From: Dactylellina haptotyla
Taxonomy: Eukaryota; Ascomycota; Orbiliomycetes; Orbiliales; Orbiliaceae
Assembly (NCBI GenBank): GCA_031310005.1
Contig: CM062379.1
Span: 5,208,001 to 5,272,000 of the forward strand
Direction: 5' to 3'
DNA: 64,000 bases
This document shows, one piece after another, positions 48,101-59,499 of the stretch; position 1 is the first letter of the stretch, and each line of letters starts with the position of its first letter. The position numbers were made by a program, and so were the translations under genes. The notes under the pieces are model-generated. The model made no database searches. It saw nothing but the letters and a program-made list of their open reading frames with translations, and was not told the origin of the DNA.

Positions 48101-51100
48101 CTCTCTGACGTTGTTCGAGTTCTGGCTTTTTCCCAACTGTAGCATGGATTATCGTCGGCGGAGGGCACTGTTCCACCTGAACTATTCCTATTTTTGAATT
48201 AGCCTCAAATGAAACTTCAGATGAAAAAAATAATAAAACATAAAAAGAAATAAGACAAAAAGGTGATTAAGAACAAAGGTTGGCTGTGCGGTTGGGTTTT
48301 AGAATATTCGATTAGTAGTAGGAAACGCCGAGAAGCAGACGAAAGGTGTGGTGTGGATGGGCGGTACCTGTATCAAAATGTATCGAAAATATCGGGGTTT
48401 GGGAATCCTGTGGGTTTTGCCGAGAAATTTCGAAAAATTGACCCTAAAGGAACTCTTTCAAGTTTGCACGTTGTGACGTGAATCCACATGGCATCATGGG
48501 CGGGTCCTCTTCGATTATCAGACAGAATATAGAAAAATAGAAACATTTAGAGTTGTGCCATCCACAACAGCGAAGACCCTGTCAAGCGACTCTGTCTCGA
48601 ACCACCCCTGGCTGTCGACATGTGTCGATGATTGGATCTTTAATTTTCTCTCTCTCAGAAGAGGACAAATCTGAAGGGTGCACCCTGGGTATTCATCATC
48701 GGTGGGGAAACACTCCCATCGTGCCGTAGATGCGAGAGCGACCAGAAAAAGAGGGGGAAAGGGAACATCGAAAGAGTGGGCTGGACCTTCCGCATGAAGC
48801 TAAAACTCCACCTCCAACAGACTGCAGGCTCATCGAAGAGCGCTATCCACGGTTGACATTCACATATTTTCTGCATGTCAACCAACGAAAGGCAAGCGAT
48901 TGTACATTTGATCCTAACGGTGGACCACAAAAGGAATTCCAACAAATTGAAATCGCCAAATAGCCACGCAAAAGGAGGGGCGAGCTAAGGCGAAGCTAGC
49001 TTATCGTCCAAGCTAGGTGCGCTCTGCTTCCCCAATCCAAACTGTTTTCGTAGGCTTCTTCTCGAAAACCCACCGTTTCGAGTAGCAAAAAATGGGATAA
49101 TAATTTCCAAGAACTGAATGGCAGCGTGACCACCTGCTCCGCAGCGCTTCATTCGCCGGAGCGAAACACTCTACATGGAACTTACGATAACGAAACTACA
49201 CGTTTTTTGTTTTTTGCCTTCTGTACCTTTTTAAAATACTTTTTTTTTTTCGTCCAATGTCGAAGGGTCTTTCGGTTCCTCCTGCAGTTCACAGCTGGCC
49301 ACGTGCACCCACCTGACAATTAATTATAACTAAGCGTTAAAGCTAGAAGGGCGAATGGGGGAACGAGAAGGAAGAATCCGTTAATGCGAAGCCTGAGAAA
49401 GGGCCTGGTCAGGTCCGAAACGAGGAGTATTGCGCGTCTATCGAGGGATAGCTAGGAATATTCATTCCATCGCGGTGACTTTCAGTTCTTTTTTTTTCGC
49501 ATGGGCAATTTTTAACCTTTTTACCCCGCATCAGCGATCGGAAGGATGGCGAGGGTATTTTTTTACAAACAGCAATTTATCCTACGAGAATCAGCTCATG
49601 ATACTGACTGAAACACACATTAGCTCCCATTCTTTCCTCCTCCTTGACCATCCGATCGCCATGAGCCTGGTTATTTGTGAGAGGTGATGGTGTGTTGGAT
49701 GGCAGAGCTAGAAGGGGCATGTGAAAAAAAACGAGAATCAAAGAGGAAAAGGGAAAACATGGTGTTGGCATGTTGATACATGCTCTCTTTCTCGGATCGG
49801 CCGCCAAACGTGGTGTTGGGTTTCGAAGCTACTGTCAACCAGGTTAGATTCAGGACGGGAAAGTCTAGGAAGTGCCACACGACGACACTAAAGTAACTTA
49901 CGAAAGAATGAAAGAAAAGAAAGGAAGAGAAAGAAGAAAGGAAGCAAGAAGCTAAACCGTGAGGTTCCATTAAGCTTTTCCAAAAGCAATAGCGAAATGT
50001 GAAAGAACTCTAGGATGCTGCTGCTCGATGTCGTAATGAGAATATTTTGCTATGCACGCTGTGGAGATCGCTTTTGAAATTTTTTTATATATCAAGCAAC
50101 ATCTTTTTGCATTCCAGCTTACGTGCGAATTTCACTATGAGAGATATTTGCTATCTTTGAATTCGCGATATAAAGCCCATATCGCATATGTTAAACAGCA
50201 GATGCTTATCTGATGACGTCGGATTAAGGATCTCCGCATTCTTATACAGCATAATATTCAGAACAGGATGAGCGGATGCCGTAGGAGGGATATATCAGTG
50301 GAATGTTCTGTATTTTCGTGTGGTGTGGTTCGATTTTCTTGTCAAAGAATCTTGAAATCCGATTGACAGGAGCGCAGCTGGTTTCTCCGCATAAGCATTG
50401 CGAATATCAATTTCTGTCTTATTACTCCTATGATTTTATTATTTTTTTCTGATGGAGGGTCGGAATAACCAGACAGCAATTGTCGTGGGGACTCCGAGGT
50501 CATACAGCATAGGCAGCTCTTTTCGGAGGAAGTAGGTATGCACGAAGCTTGCAGCAGTTACAGCAGGAACGGCAGCAGGCTTGGGAGGTACAACATGGAT
50601 TTACAATTGCTTGTTTTTCCTTCACTATTTCATCGATATTTGATACGATCTGGTAAGTTCCCTGGTGGGTTGATGAGCGAATGGGAGGACGCACGGATGG
50701 GCGGCGCGATTTTTTATTAGTTGTTGGACGGAGCTTGCCAAACTTGATTTTCGGTTCAAAACACATAAATGAAATCGATCAAATAAACAAACCTTGTAAG
50801 CTTCATGTTTCGCGATATTTCAGTTGGAAGTCTAACGCATTAGGAATACGTGAATGAAAGAAAACGGACATGGGGATACGTCGTTGTGTCTCTTGTGCCC
50901 CCTTTAACTTTTTCGCAAGGGAGGAACATGAACAACAATTTAGGACCGCCGTTCATTGATGCCTTTGAGTTCACAAGCCACCCCGGCTGGAATTATATCA
51001 CAGCGGGAATAGTGCCAACCGCCAATCACTAAGCTCCTTAAATATCGGCAGCAAGTAGGCAGGAACCTGCAGCCAGAGAGAGAGTCCGGTGTAAATTAAC

Positions 51101-52707
51101 GGGATGGATCTGCTGGGGCGCTAGGGACCGTAGCATTGAGGAGAGCGAGTGATAGTGACAGCTCACAATTACTCAAAGAGGAGCGAAGTGGGCGAGTGAG
51201 TGGCTCAGGAAAAATGAAATAAAAAATAATTACGCTATCGGAACACCAGAAACGGGTTCCTCGGTTCGTGTGCCAGCGCGGTAGCTGCCAGCCCAACTGC
51301 CTCAATTTCCCTTCCTTTCTTCCCCTGCAAGCCGTTCGAGTGGCTGTGGTGGTGCCCGGCCAGAGAAAAGCTCGAGAAGCTAGCTTAGTACCGGTAGCCG
51401 AAGATCCGCACCGCAACAGAAGGGAAAGGTTGAGCTCCGAAAAGTCTCGCTGCTCCTAATTACTCTTATTATCAAAGATTTTAGTCAAACGGAGCGCCAG
51501 ATCTGTTGATTGGGCTTGTCCATTGGGAGTAGGTCGACCGCAACGCAGAACTCTGCTGCAAATTTTCTCTGCTCCTGGTCGGTCGGGGTTCCCCTTCGCG
51601 GGCACATTTCGAGAAGGAATGGAAAAATTTTCTTCGTTCTCGATGTCTCTCGTCAGAGCGGGCGGAGAAAAAAGTTTTTAAAAATGTTACCGGAATCTTA
51701 AAAATATGATAGCTAGCAGCAGCTTACCGACGGCTTACGCTGCAGACAGACAGAGAGACAGGCGAGGGTTACCAAGCATGGGCGCTGTAAGGCTGTGAGA
51801 GGGTGAGAAAAAAAGAAAAGGAAATGACATGACGGTTACTGTGGGATTCGTAAACTGTTTTCTTCACGATGCATTGAGCTTTCACGGACATGACAGAGAG
51901 AGCCAAGCGGGTCAAGTACCGTTGGTATACGTTGGGTACCAGTGGGAAAATTCTCGTCTGCGTGCGACTATTAGGGAAATATTCCCTTCTTTGCGCAAGA
52001 AATGCAGAAGGGCCTCTAAACGAGTGTCAAAAAATAGAACTCACGTCTGGCTGTTGGCGTCGTCGCATCAACATACAGCAGATGGATTACTTCTCAAATG
52101 GCCGCCAGGCGCAGTTTTTCTTTTCTTTCTTCTTTCGCAGGTACCGACCGACCCACGTACCGTAGTTGCAGGAATACGGTGGGTACAAGTTTGATTTCTG
52201 ACTTCGGAAATCGCGACGATCGATAGAGGGAAGAGAGAGAAAAAAAACAACAGAGCTCTCAGGATTTCTTTTTCGGCGGTGAGGGAGGGTCCAGGCGGGC
52301 TTGCTCAGGTTGGGATGTGTTTTCCTGCGTGTGCAAAATTTCCGTGCGCCTTTCTCGGCTGTTGTTTTTCAACAGGGTCTTAGCGTGGCGGTATCGGGAA
52401 TGGGTGAGCAAACAAGCCCAAGCAGCGTCCGCGATATTCTGGAGCGGGCTGGCAGCCCCCATGCCTAATGCAAGCAGGAGCAAGCAGTCCATCAATCAAT
52501 CAATGAAAACCAATCTCCAATAGTGCGCATCTCCTATTGCATGCCCATCATGAGGGGAATTGTCTGGGAATGGGATCCGAGTTCGACAGCCCGCCTGAGG
52601 GACATATCTGCTCGAACGTGGATGGCTGATAGGCGTCTCCTTTCCATGATATCCATGCTGTGATATCCTAAGCCGAGCACCGTAGAGAATCCATCGAATG
52701 GTAGGAG

Positions 52708-52740
52708 GACAGACAGACGGACAGACAGACAGACAGACAG
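52708..52740. repeat. ACAG/AGAC tetranucleotide repeat
   Basis: About eight imperfect AGAC units in non-coding DNA, some 350 bases upstream of the TATA box at 53065. Confidence 0.8.
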
Positions 52741-53064
52741 CCGTAAAACATGTCACAGAGTCAACCTTCTGGAAGAGCGGGTTTGGGCAGTGTGCGGCCG
52801 TTAAATGTTCTGTTTGGGGAAGAGCGCAGGTGTGTCAAGCTGGGTCAGCCGCCTGCGAGCAGCCCGGCCAGAACGAGAACGAGAAGAGAACGAGAACGGG
52901 CAGCGCACCCCACCCGCAGCACCAGCCAAATCCAAATCCAAATGCCGGGCTGAATGGCACAATGAAAGTTCTGTTCTTAAACCCACCGCCCGTCCTGCCT
53001 GCCCAGCTGCCCTTTCCCTTTCCTCCCGCCATAATAACGACAGCACTCTTGTCCGTCTCCCACA

Positions 53065-53071
53065 TATAAAA
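53065..53071 (+). promoter_or_regulatory. TATA box of the DUF2457-type gene
   Basis: TATAAAA followed within 40 bases by an A/C-rich leader (CAACACAACCACACACG-like), the usual look of a strong fungal promoter. It predicts a ~1.1-kb 5' leader, and a donor GGAG|GTGAGT at 53260 suggests that part of this leader may be spliced out. Position and composition only. Confidence 0.45.
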
Positions 53072-54192
53072 CCCACAAAACACCAAAAAAAACATCGACG
53101 CACGCAATAATAAATAATAATAACAACACAACCACACACGAAAACACTCCGACATTGACGAAGGAAGACGGTCAAACAAGATCAAACCGCCCATCCGACT
53201 GAAAGAACACGCACCTGAAACCCGGATCAACCGCCGGCCTCGTTCGATTGGAAGTGGAGGTGAGTGACTGGTGTTTGTTTTTTCTCTTAGCCGGTGATCT
53301 GCTCCGGACGACATCATCGTGCTTGGCCGCCGCCTGCTCCTTCTCAATTATCTGCTGCTTTTTTGAGGGCAGAACCTGAGGGGAGGGCCCTGCATCCGAT
53401 CCTGCCTGATCCACCCGTCTGTTTAAAACTTGGCCTGCCCTTTCCCGCCGTCCGGCTGTCAGTCGTCCTCTGGCTGTGCTGGCTGTGCTGTGCCTTTCTC
53501 GCTTTGCCTCTCAAATACCTTTCTCCCCCTCCCGTTTACCTCTTCTGCCGGGTATTCTATTTTGCTCTCTTACTAACACCCGAATCAGCTGTCCCGGTGT
53601 ATAATAACGGCTTAGTTCATCGACACAAAAAATCGATTATCGACGTACCTCGCAAATCCTCCCACCGAACTCCGTCGTCCTCGTCGTCGGCTGCTTAGTC
53701 GTCCTCGTCGTCTGACTCGCCAGTTCCCTCTTCCTCCCATCTGCAAGGAGAATCGTTTCCGTTCGCTGGCATCCTTTATTTTCCACCTTACCGACAACAA
53801 AATTCCTTTCTACATCATGCAGGTTTTACGTTTATAGCCTTAACCTCTCTTCAATCTCTTGAGATTGGCCTCTTCCCCCAATATCAGCCATCGCCTCTCG
53901 CCATATATATCGTCGCCCACACCCCTCTTATTCTTACCCGGCTCGCTTCCCTAGCGGGTCTTCCCTATACCACATCTAGTATTTTAAAAAGACCAAAAGG
54001 CCTTCTCGGTCCTACCATTCCTTCGAGCTCTTTGTCGCAGACTGTGTCTGTTTTGTTTTTTTGATTCCTGCTTTTGGGGGTATCAAATTTTTCCCGACCA
54101 CACTCGACTTTTTTTTTTCTTCTTCGGTTCTCCACCTTTTTTTTATATAATTTTTGATATCTGATATAATACACACCACAAACCTCGCCGCC
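53072..54192 (+). other. Predicted long 5' leader of the DUF2457-type gene
   Basis: A/C-rich then C/T-rich sequence from the TATA box to ATG 54193. It has a consensus splice donor at 53260 and several T-rich tracts ending in AG (for example CATCATGCAG near 53820) that could close a leader intron. No protein-like frame. The last 80 bases are T-rich, then the ideal context GCCGCCATGG. Confidence 0.4.
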
Positions 54193-56289
54193 ATGGCTGA
54201 TACCAAGCGAGACCACCTACCCATTCAGTTCAACACGGGCAACAATCTCACCGCCTCCGTTGCGTCGCAGCAGTCCACCGCTGACGAGGAGATCGCGCCC
54301 GAATCCGACGAACCTTCCGACAATCGTAAACGCAGCTTGCTCGCCCGCAAGCTGCAACAAGAAGACAACATGTACAAGAAGCAAACAATCGCCCCCGCTC
54401 GTTCTCACAAGGGTGACTCCCTCCTCACCCGTGCCATCATCTCCGACTCCGAGCCTCTCTCCGCTGAGAGTACCTCCATCTACTCTCGAGTCGGCTTCCG
54501 CATCCCCAAGCGTGGCATGTCCACCACCTCGACCGTCAGCAGCACCAGCATGCCTTCCACTGCCGACCTCACCAGTGATGCCAGCGACTCTTCCAGTTCC
54601 GAATTGAGCTCCCCGAGCCCTCGTGTCTCTCCAACCTTCGCTCTCCAGCTCGGTGGCGCTGAAACTAGAAAGGACAACGTTGTTTCCATCAAGGCGCAAA
54701 GTGACGACGACCACGCTGCCGTCGTTGAGACCCTCACTCGCAAGCGTTGTATCACTTTTGCTTGCCCCGGCCCCGTCCGCGCTGCGAAGACTGCCGTTGT
54801 TGCTGCCGTCGTCCCAAAGCTCGAGGCTCCCACTCCAATCAGACGTACCACTTTGAAGTTCGCTTGCAACGTCAAGGATGAGTGCAAGGCTCCTAAGAAG
54901 CCCCATTCGCCTCCACCGTCGCACAGACTTCACCGATCGCCTGTCCTCGAGGCTGCTCACTTGAACACCAATGCTCACCACCGACGCGACTCCGCTGCAA
55001 CCATTGTCGACGAGAGGAAGTCCACTGCCATTCCTTGCAAGGCTCTTGCTAACAAGGGCGCTTCCCCTGCCGCCGCTAGCATTCCGCGCTTCTACGAGTT
55101 CGCCAGCTCTGTCGATGAGTCTGTCGAATCATGGATGAACGCCCCTCAATTCCCAACCCGCCTCCTCAAGGTTGACTGCCTTTTGGAGAAGGAGAAGAAG
55201 ATCAGAAAGCTGAGCGAGGAGGTCGACGACGAAGTCGCCCTTGAGGAGGAAGAGCAAGCTGATGATGCCGAAGACTACGACATTGACGACGATGAGGAGG
55301 ACGATGGCTACAAGGAGGATGAAGAAGATGACGAGTACGAATTGTGGAGCGACTCCGAGCAGGGTAATCAATCCAATGAAGATGAAGAGGAAGATGCCGC
55401 CGACTCTGATGACGAGGAAGAACTCTATGTGCCTAACGGTACTGTCATCCCTGATCGTCAGACCGACCGACCAACCTGCTGCCGCAACACTTCCGACTCT
55501 TCTTTCGCCTCCATCCACCATTCTCGCAAGCCCGGCTCTTGCTCCTTCAAGAGCCGCACTCCTATTCGCTCGATCCGTCCTCGTACTCCCGAGCTTCCGG
55601 ACAGCACCGACTTCGTTCCTGGTACCTTTGACGAAGACAAGGTTCTCGAAGACTACTACGTCTCTTGCATGGAAGACAGAAAGACACTGAACAAGGTCAT
55701 CCGTCCTCAAGACATCGACCCCAGTTTCCCAACCGAGGACAATGAAGATGACGATGAAGCAGAGGAAGAGGAAGAGGAGCGTCCTGTTCGTATGAACCGC
55801 CGCCGCGGCTCTAACGCCAGCAACTCTCACTCCCCTCGCGGATCCCCAGCTCCAACCCGTCGTCACCGTTCGCCTCCACCAATGTCTCGCCGCGGTTCCC
55901 GTGGTATGTCGCCCAACAAGAGACGCCCATCATTCACTTCCAAGTCCCCACCACCGCAGGGTCGCACCGGTAGAACTCGCTTCGAGTTCAACAGCAAGGC
56001 TTCTCTCGCCCGCTCCACCTCTCTGCCACGCCACGGAGTCTGCTCTCGCAGGAAGGCTTGTTTTGGTTCCCCAAAGCCAAGCAAGGCCGTTCCGCTCCGC
56101 CTTCGCGGTGCCCTCGACATCGTCAAGGGTCTCGAGAAGAAGCGTATGCGTTGCCGTGAGAACGTCTACGGCCGACGAGAGTACCGAACTGAGGCCGGTG
56201 AGGGTGTGGAGAAGATGAGAGAGATCGGTATGTTGGGGAGAGAGCGACTTGGGGCTAACGCACCCCCCAAGTTTGTCATCTCCGTCTAA
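54193..56289 (+). CDS. Acidic, disordered fungal protein of DUF2457 type
   Basis: Intronless, 698 aa from ATG 54193, chosen because its context GCCGCCATGG is ideal; an ATG 13 codons upstream is poor. The N-terminal third is Ser/Thr-rich with KRCITFACPGP and LKFACNVKDECK repeats of an [I/L]xFACxx motif. A conserved block IPRFYEFASSVDESVESWMN precedes a very acidic region (~350-425, Asp/Glu runs). A second conserved block reads ELPDSTDFVPGTFDEDKVL and SCMEDRKTLNK, then RPQDIDPSFPTEDN. The last ~150 residues are Arg/Ser/Pro-rich. These blocks match my memory of DUF2457 proteins, whose function is unknown. Codon use is visibly biased to C-ending and GCT/CGT codons, suggesting high expression. The nuclear-like charge pattern is only suggestive. 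Confidence 0.7.
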   Translation: MADTKRDHLPIQFNTGNNLTASVASQQSTADEEIAPESDEPSDNRKRSLLARKLQQEDNMYKKQTIAPARSHKGDSLLTRAIISDSEPLSAESTSIYSRVGFRIPKRGMSTTSTVSSTSMPSTADLTSDASDSSSSELSSPSPRVSPTFALQLGGAETRKDNVVSIKAQSDDDHAAVVETLTRKRCITFACPGPVRAAKTAVVAAVVPKLEAPTPIRRTTLKFACNVKDECKAPKKPHSPPPSHRLHRSPVLEAAHLNTNAHHRRDSAATIVDERKSTAIPCKALANKGASPAAASIPRFYEFASSVDESVESWMNAPQFPTRLLKVDCLLEKEKKIRKLSEEVDDEVALEEEEQADDAEDYDIDDDEEDDGYKEDEEDDEYELWSDSEQGNQSNEDEEEDAADSDDEEELYVPNGTVIPDRQTDRPTCCRNTSDSSFASIHHSRKPGSCSFKSRTPIRSIRPRTPELPDSTDFVPGTFDEDKVLEDYYVSCMEDRKTLNKVIRPQDIDPSFPTEDNEDDDEAEEEEEERPVRMNRRRGSNASNSHSPRGSPAPTRRHRSPPPMSRRGSRGMSPNKRRPSFTSKSPPPQGRTGRTRFEFNSKASLARSTSLPRHGVCSRRKACFGSPKPSKAVPLRLRGALDIVKGLEKKRMRCRENVYGRREYRTEAGEGVEKMREIGMLGRERLGANAPPKFVISV

Positions 56290-57733
56290 ACATCCTTCTC
56301 TATACATCTTTTACCACGATTGTATCTTTTAATTATTCCCTTTCTCACTGTACATTGGCTACCTTTTGACTTGATTTTTTTTCATAAATGCATTCACGAC
56401 TGGGAGGGTCAACGATTGTTTTTACACAGCAGTTTAAGTTTTTTTCCCCTTGAACCTGATGACCACGGAATGGCGTTTTCTTTTTTCTTTTTCTTCTCTT
56501 CACGAATTTCCTTGAACACTGTGTATACTTTTTTTTCTCTTCGAGGTTTTGTTCTTTCCCCCTTCTCATGAAAGATCTCCAGCATTATACCCATCTGGAA
56601 CTTTGTTCACGTTCGCTCGGTTACCCCATAGAACACTTTTTTTTGCTTTCAGGTTTCAATTTCTTCTACCACTTCTTGCTTCTACTTCTTTTAATCGATC
56701 GCTTTACACTATTTTTGTTTTTTTACATCATATGGTTTGGGAGTTTTGTTTTCTTCAGGGTGGCATTTCCAATCGCTTTTTTGCTCTGAATTTTTGTTGT
56801 TATATTGCGCCTCTTTTTTTGCTTCTCGTTCTCGTCAGTGCGCGAAAAGTTTTTTACACTTCGCCCACTAGTATCTTTCCCTACGGGGATAGATCAACTG
56901 TATAGAAAACAGCTTTCTTCCTGTACAGCTAGCTAGCTCCTACTATATCGACAGAACAGACCAAATAGAACACAAATCTGGATTCACAGGCGAGGGAGTC
57001 TTTCCGGACTCCTAGCTGCCGAGGGCCAGAAAAATTATACAACATAAAAAAACCTATTTTCCCTGCAATCGTAGGCTGTGTGACAAAATGCACTTTTTGT
57101 GAGTAAGAAACAGAATGTATGAGTCCGATACGAGTGTTTGGTGGGGGGGCGAACGTAGGAACCACGTAGGCGTGCATTGTCAACCCACTCTGGCGCTGTT
57201 GGCTGCTGTTAGCTGTTAGCTGTTAGGCTGTGCCAGCACCGTCAGGGCCGGATTCACCATCCAATGTCGTTCACGTTCGAGTGGGTTCCGGCTAATTCTC
57301 GCCATCCGCCGCAGCTTAGCTAACCAGGCGGTGGAAGTAACCTTCCCTCTTCTGGCGCGGGTGCGAATGTTTGGTTTTTCCGAGGCCCGATCATTCGATT
57401 GGAGAGTACGTCAGGGTCCGGCGGGCGATGACGTCACTCGAGACCGCCCAGCAGCAACGCACAACTCTCCGACTGGCCTGATCCCCCAGCTATCGTATCC
57501 ATCTTACATGCGCCGTGCCATCGACAAACCTCGATCACTCTCGTTCAATTCAAAAGACAAACAGATAGGATACAACCGTGATTCCAACATTCCTGAAACA
57601 GCATCATATATCAGACATTTACTCTTTCCGTTTCTATTTTCGAAAGGAGCAACAAAAGCATAGTTGAAGTCGCACCGGCTTGACCAAAAGAGAGCTACAC
57701 CTAAGCCTTCCCATTACAGAGTGACGAAACGTC
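56290..57733. other. Intergenic region after the DUF2457-type gene
   Basis: T-rich 3' flank to about 56.9 kb, then mixed sequence with a short promoter-like right end. No gene or RNA recognised. Confidence 0.5.
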
Positions 57734-59140
57734 ATGTCCAACCAAAGCGGCACGAACAACCCCGCCACGACCGACGCTACAAATCCCCAAAATCTCCCCG
57801 CAATACACGGCACCCCGATCCCACAGGCCCCCATCAACGACGACCCATCCCACGGCCGCACCGGTCCCATCATCGATCTTCACATTCCTAAGAATCTCGT
57901 CGGGAAACCGGATTATTCTCGAAAACCGGGCTTGGATCTCTCCGCCTTCATTCCTGAGAGCGTGGGCAATCCTTCTTCTTCTTCTTCTTCATCTTCTAAC
58001 AAGAACACCGGGAGTGGTGGTGTTGGTGAAGAGAAACCAACAACAAAAACGGGTACGTTGAAAGATATCAGACTCCCGCCTAGAACGGGCTTCGAAGCCG
58101 AGCCGTCGACATCGGGGACTTACCAGAAGGATTACCAGAAACGGGCTCCACCGCCGATGTTTAGAAGCCGGCGGAGCAAGAACACCAACGACAGTACCAG
58201 CGGCGATTCCAATACCAACGACAACGACACCAGCACAGAGACAATCAGTTTCGGAAGAAATATCTACAATAGAATCATGAGCGGGTTACAAGAACTCGGG
58301 TTAAGCGGCGGCAGTGGCAGCGGATATGGTGGTACCACCTTCCGCAGCGAAGCAGACGTTCTCGAAGTCACCGATATCCTTGCGAAAAAGCTGCCGGTAG
58401 AATTAATCGAAAATATCCTCGATGAAGCAGAGTACTTTGCCCATGACGTCCTTGCGGAACGGCAGGGGAGGCTGTGGGTTACCGATGGGGATAAAGTCTA
58501 CCTTACCGCGGTGATTCCCGACTTCACAGCACTGGAGGCGGATACCGCTGGGAAAGGCGGGAGGGAGGGTGCGGGCGGGCGACGCGGCAGGGTGCGACGG
58601 TTGGTGTTTAAAGTGCGGAGTAAAGACCAAGGATGGAGTAGTTATAGCGAGCATTATGGCTCGTACAGAGGTTGTTGGAGTTGGTTGGACGTTGAGGTTT
58701 GGAGGGGTGGTGTTGAGGTTGACGCAGTGGGCGACGGGCATCATAATGAAGGGGCACAGGAGGAAATCGATGAGGAATACCAGGGATCTTCCGGCGGCGA
58801 GGAGGAGCCGGTGGAGGTTAATAATGCGGGGAAGCATAAAATAGGGGATTGGTTGTTGCAGAGGAATAAACATGCTCATAGCGACCATATCGATCACGAG
58901 ATTGTGTGGGATTGGCGCGAGGATGGACTACCTGATGATGATGATGACAAGTGGGAGCCGGATTCGATCAACGCTGACGGGAACAGGGAGCAATGTGATA
59001 AAGATGGGAGGAGGGCGAATGGGGAGCTGGTTAGAGAACTTAGAGGTGGCGATGAGATCAGGGTTATTATAAAGGCGAGGTATGGTGGCTGGAGGTGCGA
59101 GATAGAGAATTGTAAGGTTGAGTGCTTCTGGGCTGTCTAG
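57734..59140 (+). CDS. Unrecognised conserved-looking fungal protein
   Basis: Intronless, 468 aa. The N-terminal ~190 residues are Ser/Asn/Thr-rich with short motifs (GPIIDLHIPKN, DIRLPPRTGFEAEP). An F-box-like helix LAKKLPVELIENILDEAEYF appears near residue 220. A folded part then has two aromatic-rich elements, SKDQGWSSYSEHYGSYRGCW followed by SWLDVEVW, and the C-terminal GDEIRVIIKARYGGWRC ending in a Cys/aromatic motif. Similar terminal W/R-rich beta elements occur in many uncharacterised fungal proteins, which is the only family hint I have. An acidic Asp/Gly linker lies between them. F-box function would imply ubiquitin-ligase recruitment, but the motif match is weak. Convergent with the aminopeptidase. 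Confidence 0.6.
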   Translation: MSNQSGTNNPATTDATNPQNLPAIHGTPIPQAPINDDPSHGRTGPIIDLHIPKNLVGKPDYSRKPGLDLSAFIPESVGNPSSSSSSSSNKNTGSGGVGEEKPTTKTGTLKDIRLPPRTGFEAEPSTSGTYQKDYQKRAPPPMFRSRRSKNTNDSTSGDSNTNDNDTSTETISFGRNIYNRIMSGLQELGLSGGSGSGYGGTTFRSEADVLEVTDILAKKLPVELIENILDEAEYFAHDVLAERQGRLWVTDGDKVYLTAVIPDFTALEADTAGKGGREGAGGRRGRVRRLVFKVRSKDQGWSSYSEHYGSYRGCWSWLDVEVWRGGVEVDAVGDGHHNEGAQEEIDEEYQGSSGGEEEPVEVNNAGKHKIGDWLLQRNKHAHSDHIDHEIVWDWREDGLPDDDDDKWEPDSINADGNREQCDKDGRRANGELVRELRGGDEIRVIIKARYGGWRCEIENCKVECFWAV

Positions 59141-59499
59141 AAGGGTTCTTTGTATTCTGTTCTTGATTTTTAGTCACCTTGATGGGTTTTTCCTCAAATG
59201 CATGGTTTTGGTTCATGATTGTACCTGGGCGGATGGTTTTCTCGGTTGCTTTTCTCCAACTACATGCTTTCGTTATCCATTACGGTGCTCAGGCATGTCA
59301 CTATCGTTATATGGGTTTTTAAACGTAATACATTCTTACTTGGGAAATACTTCGGTAATGTATATTATCGTGGTATAGAAATAAACTATCAATATATCAA
59401 CCCTTGCTACATGTAAACCTCCAAACCTAGCGATTTCATGTAGTAACAGCTAAATCGATAAAGGCTATAATCTTGCCCAAAGCGCTAGACATAGCCGCT
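59141..59499. other. Convergent 3' intergenic region
   Basis: 360 bases shared by the terminators of two convergent genes. An AATAAA-containing element near 59380 could serve polyadenylation of the + strand gene. Confidence 0.45.

Larger units (their letters stand above)
44884..53064. other. Long gene-free interval
   Basis: About 8.2 kb between the PRI2 start and the predicted promoter of the 54.2-kb gene. I see no protein with family resemblance, no tRNA, rRNA or transposon ORF, and no AT-rich repeat decay; base composition is similar to other intergenic DNA here. The left ~250 bases hold the PRI2 promoter. Short frames exist but have Ser/Arg/Phe-rich, non-protein composition. There is a local CpG-rich patch near 47390 and an ACAG repeat at 52708-52740. 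Regulatory DNA or non-coding transcripts are possible but not shown. Confidence 0.5.

Noticed and set aside
52835-53347. Minus-strand frame of 170 codons near the 53-kb promoter
   Set aside because: Overlaps the predicted promoter; Phe/Cys/Gly-rich, no recognisable domain.
54217-54981. Minus-strand frame of 254 codons over the DUF2457-type gene
   Set aside because: Shadow caused by strong codon bias on the plus strand.
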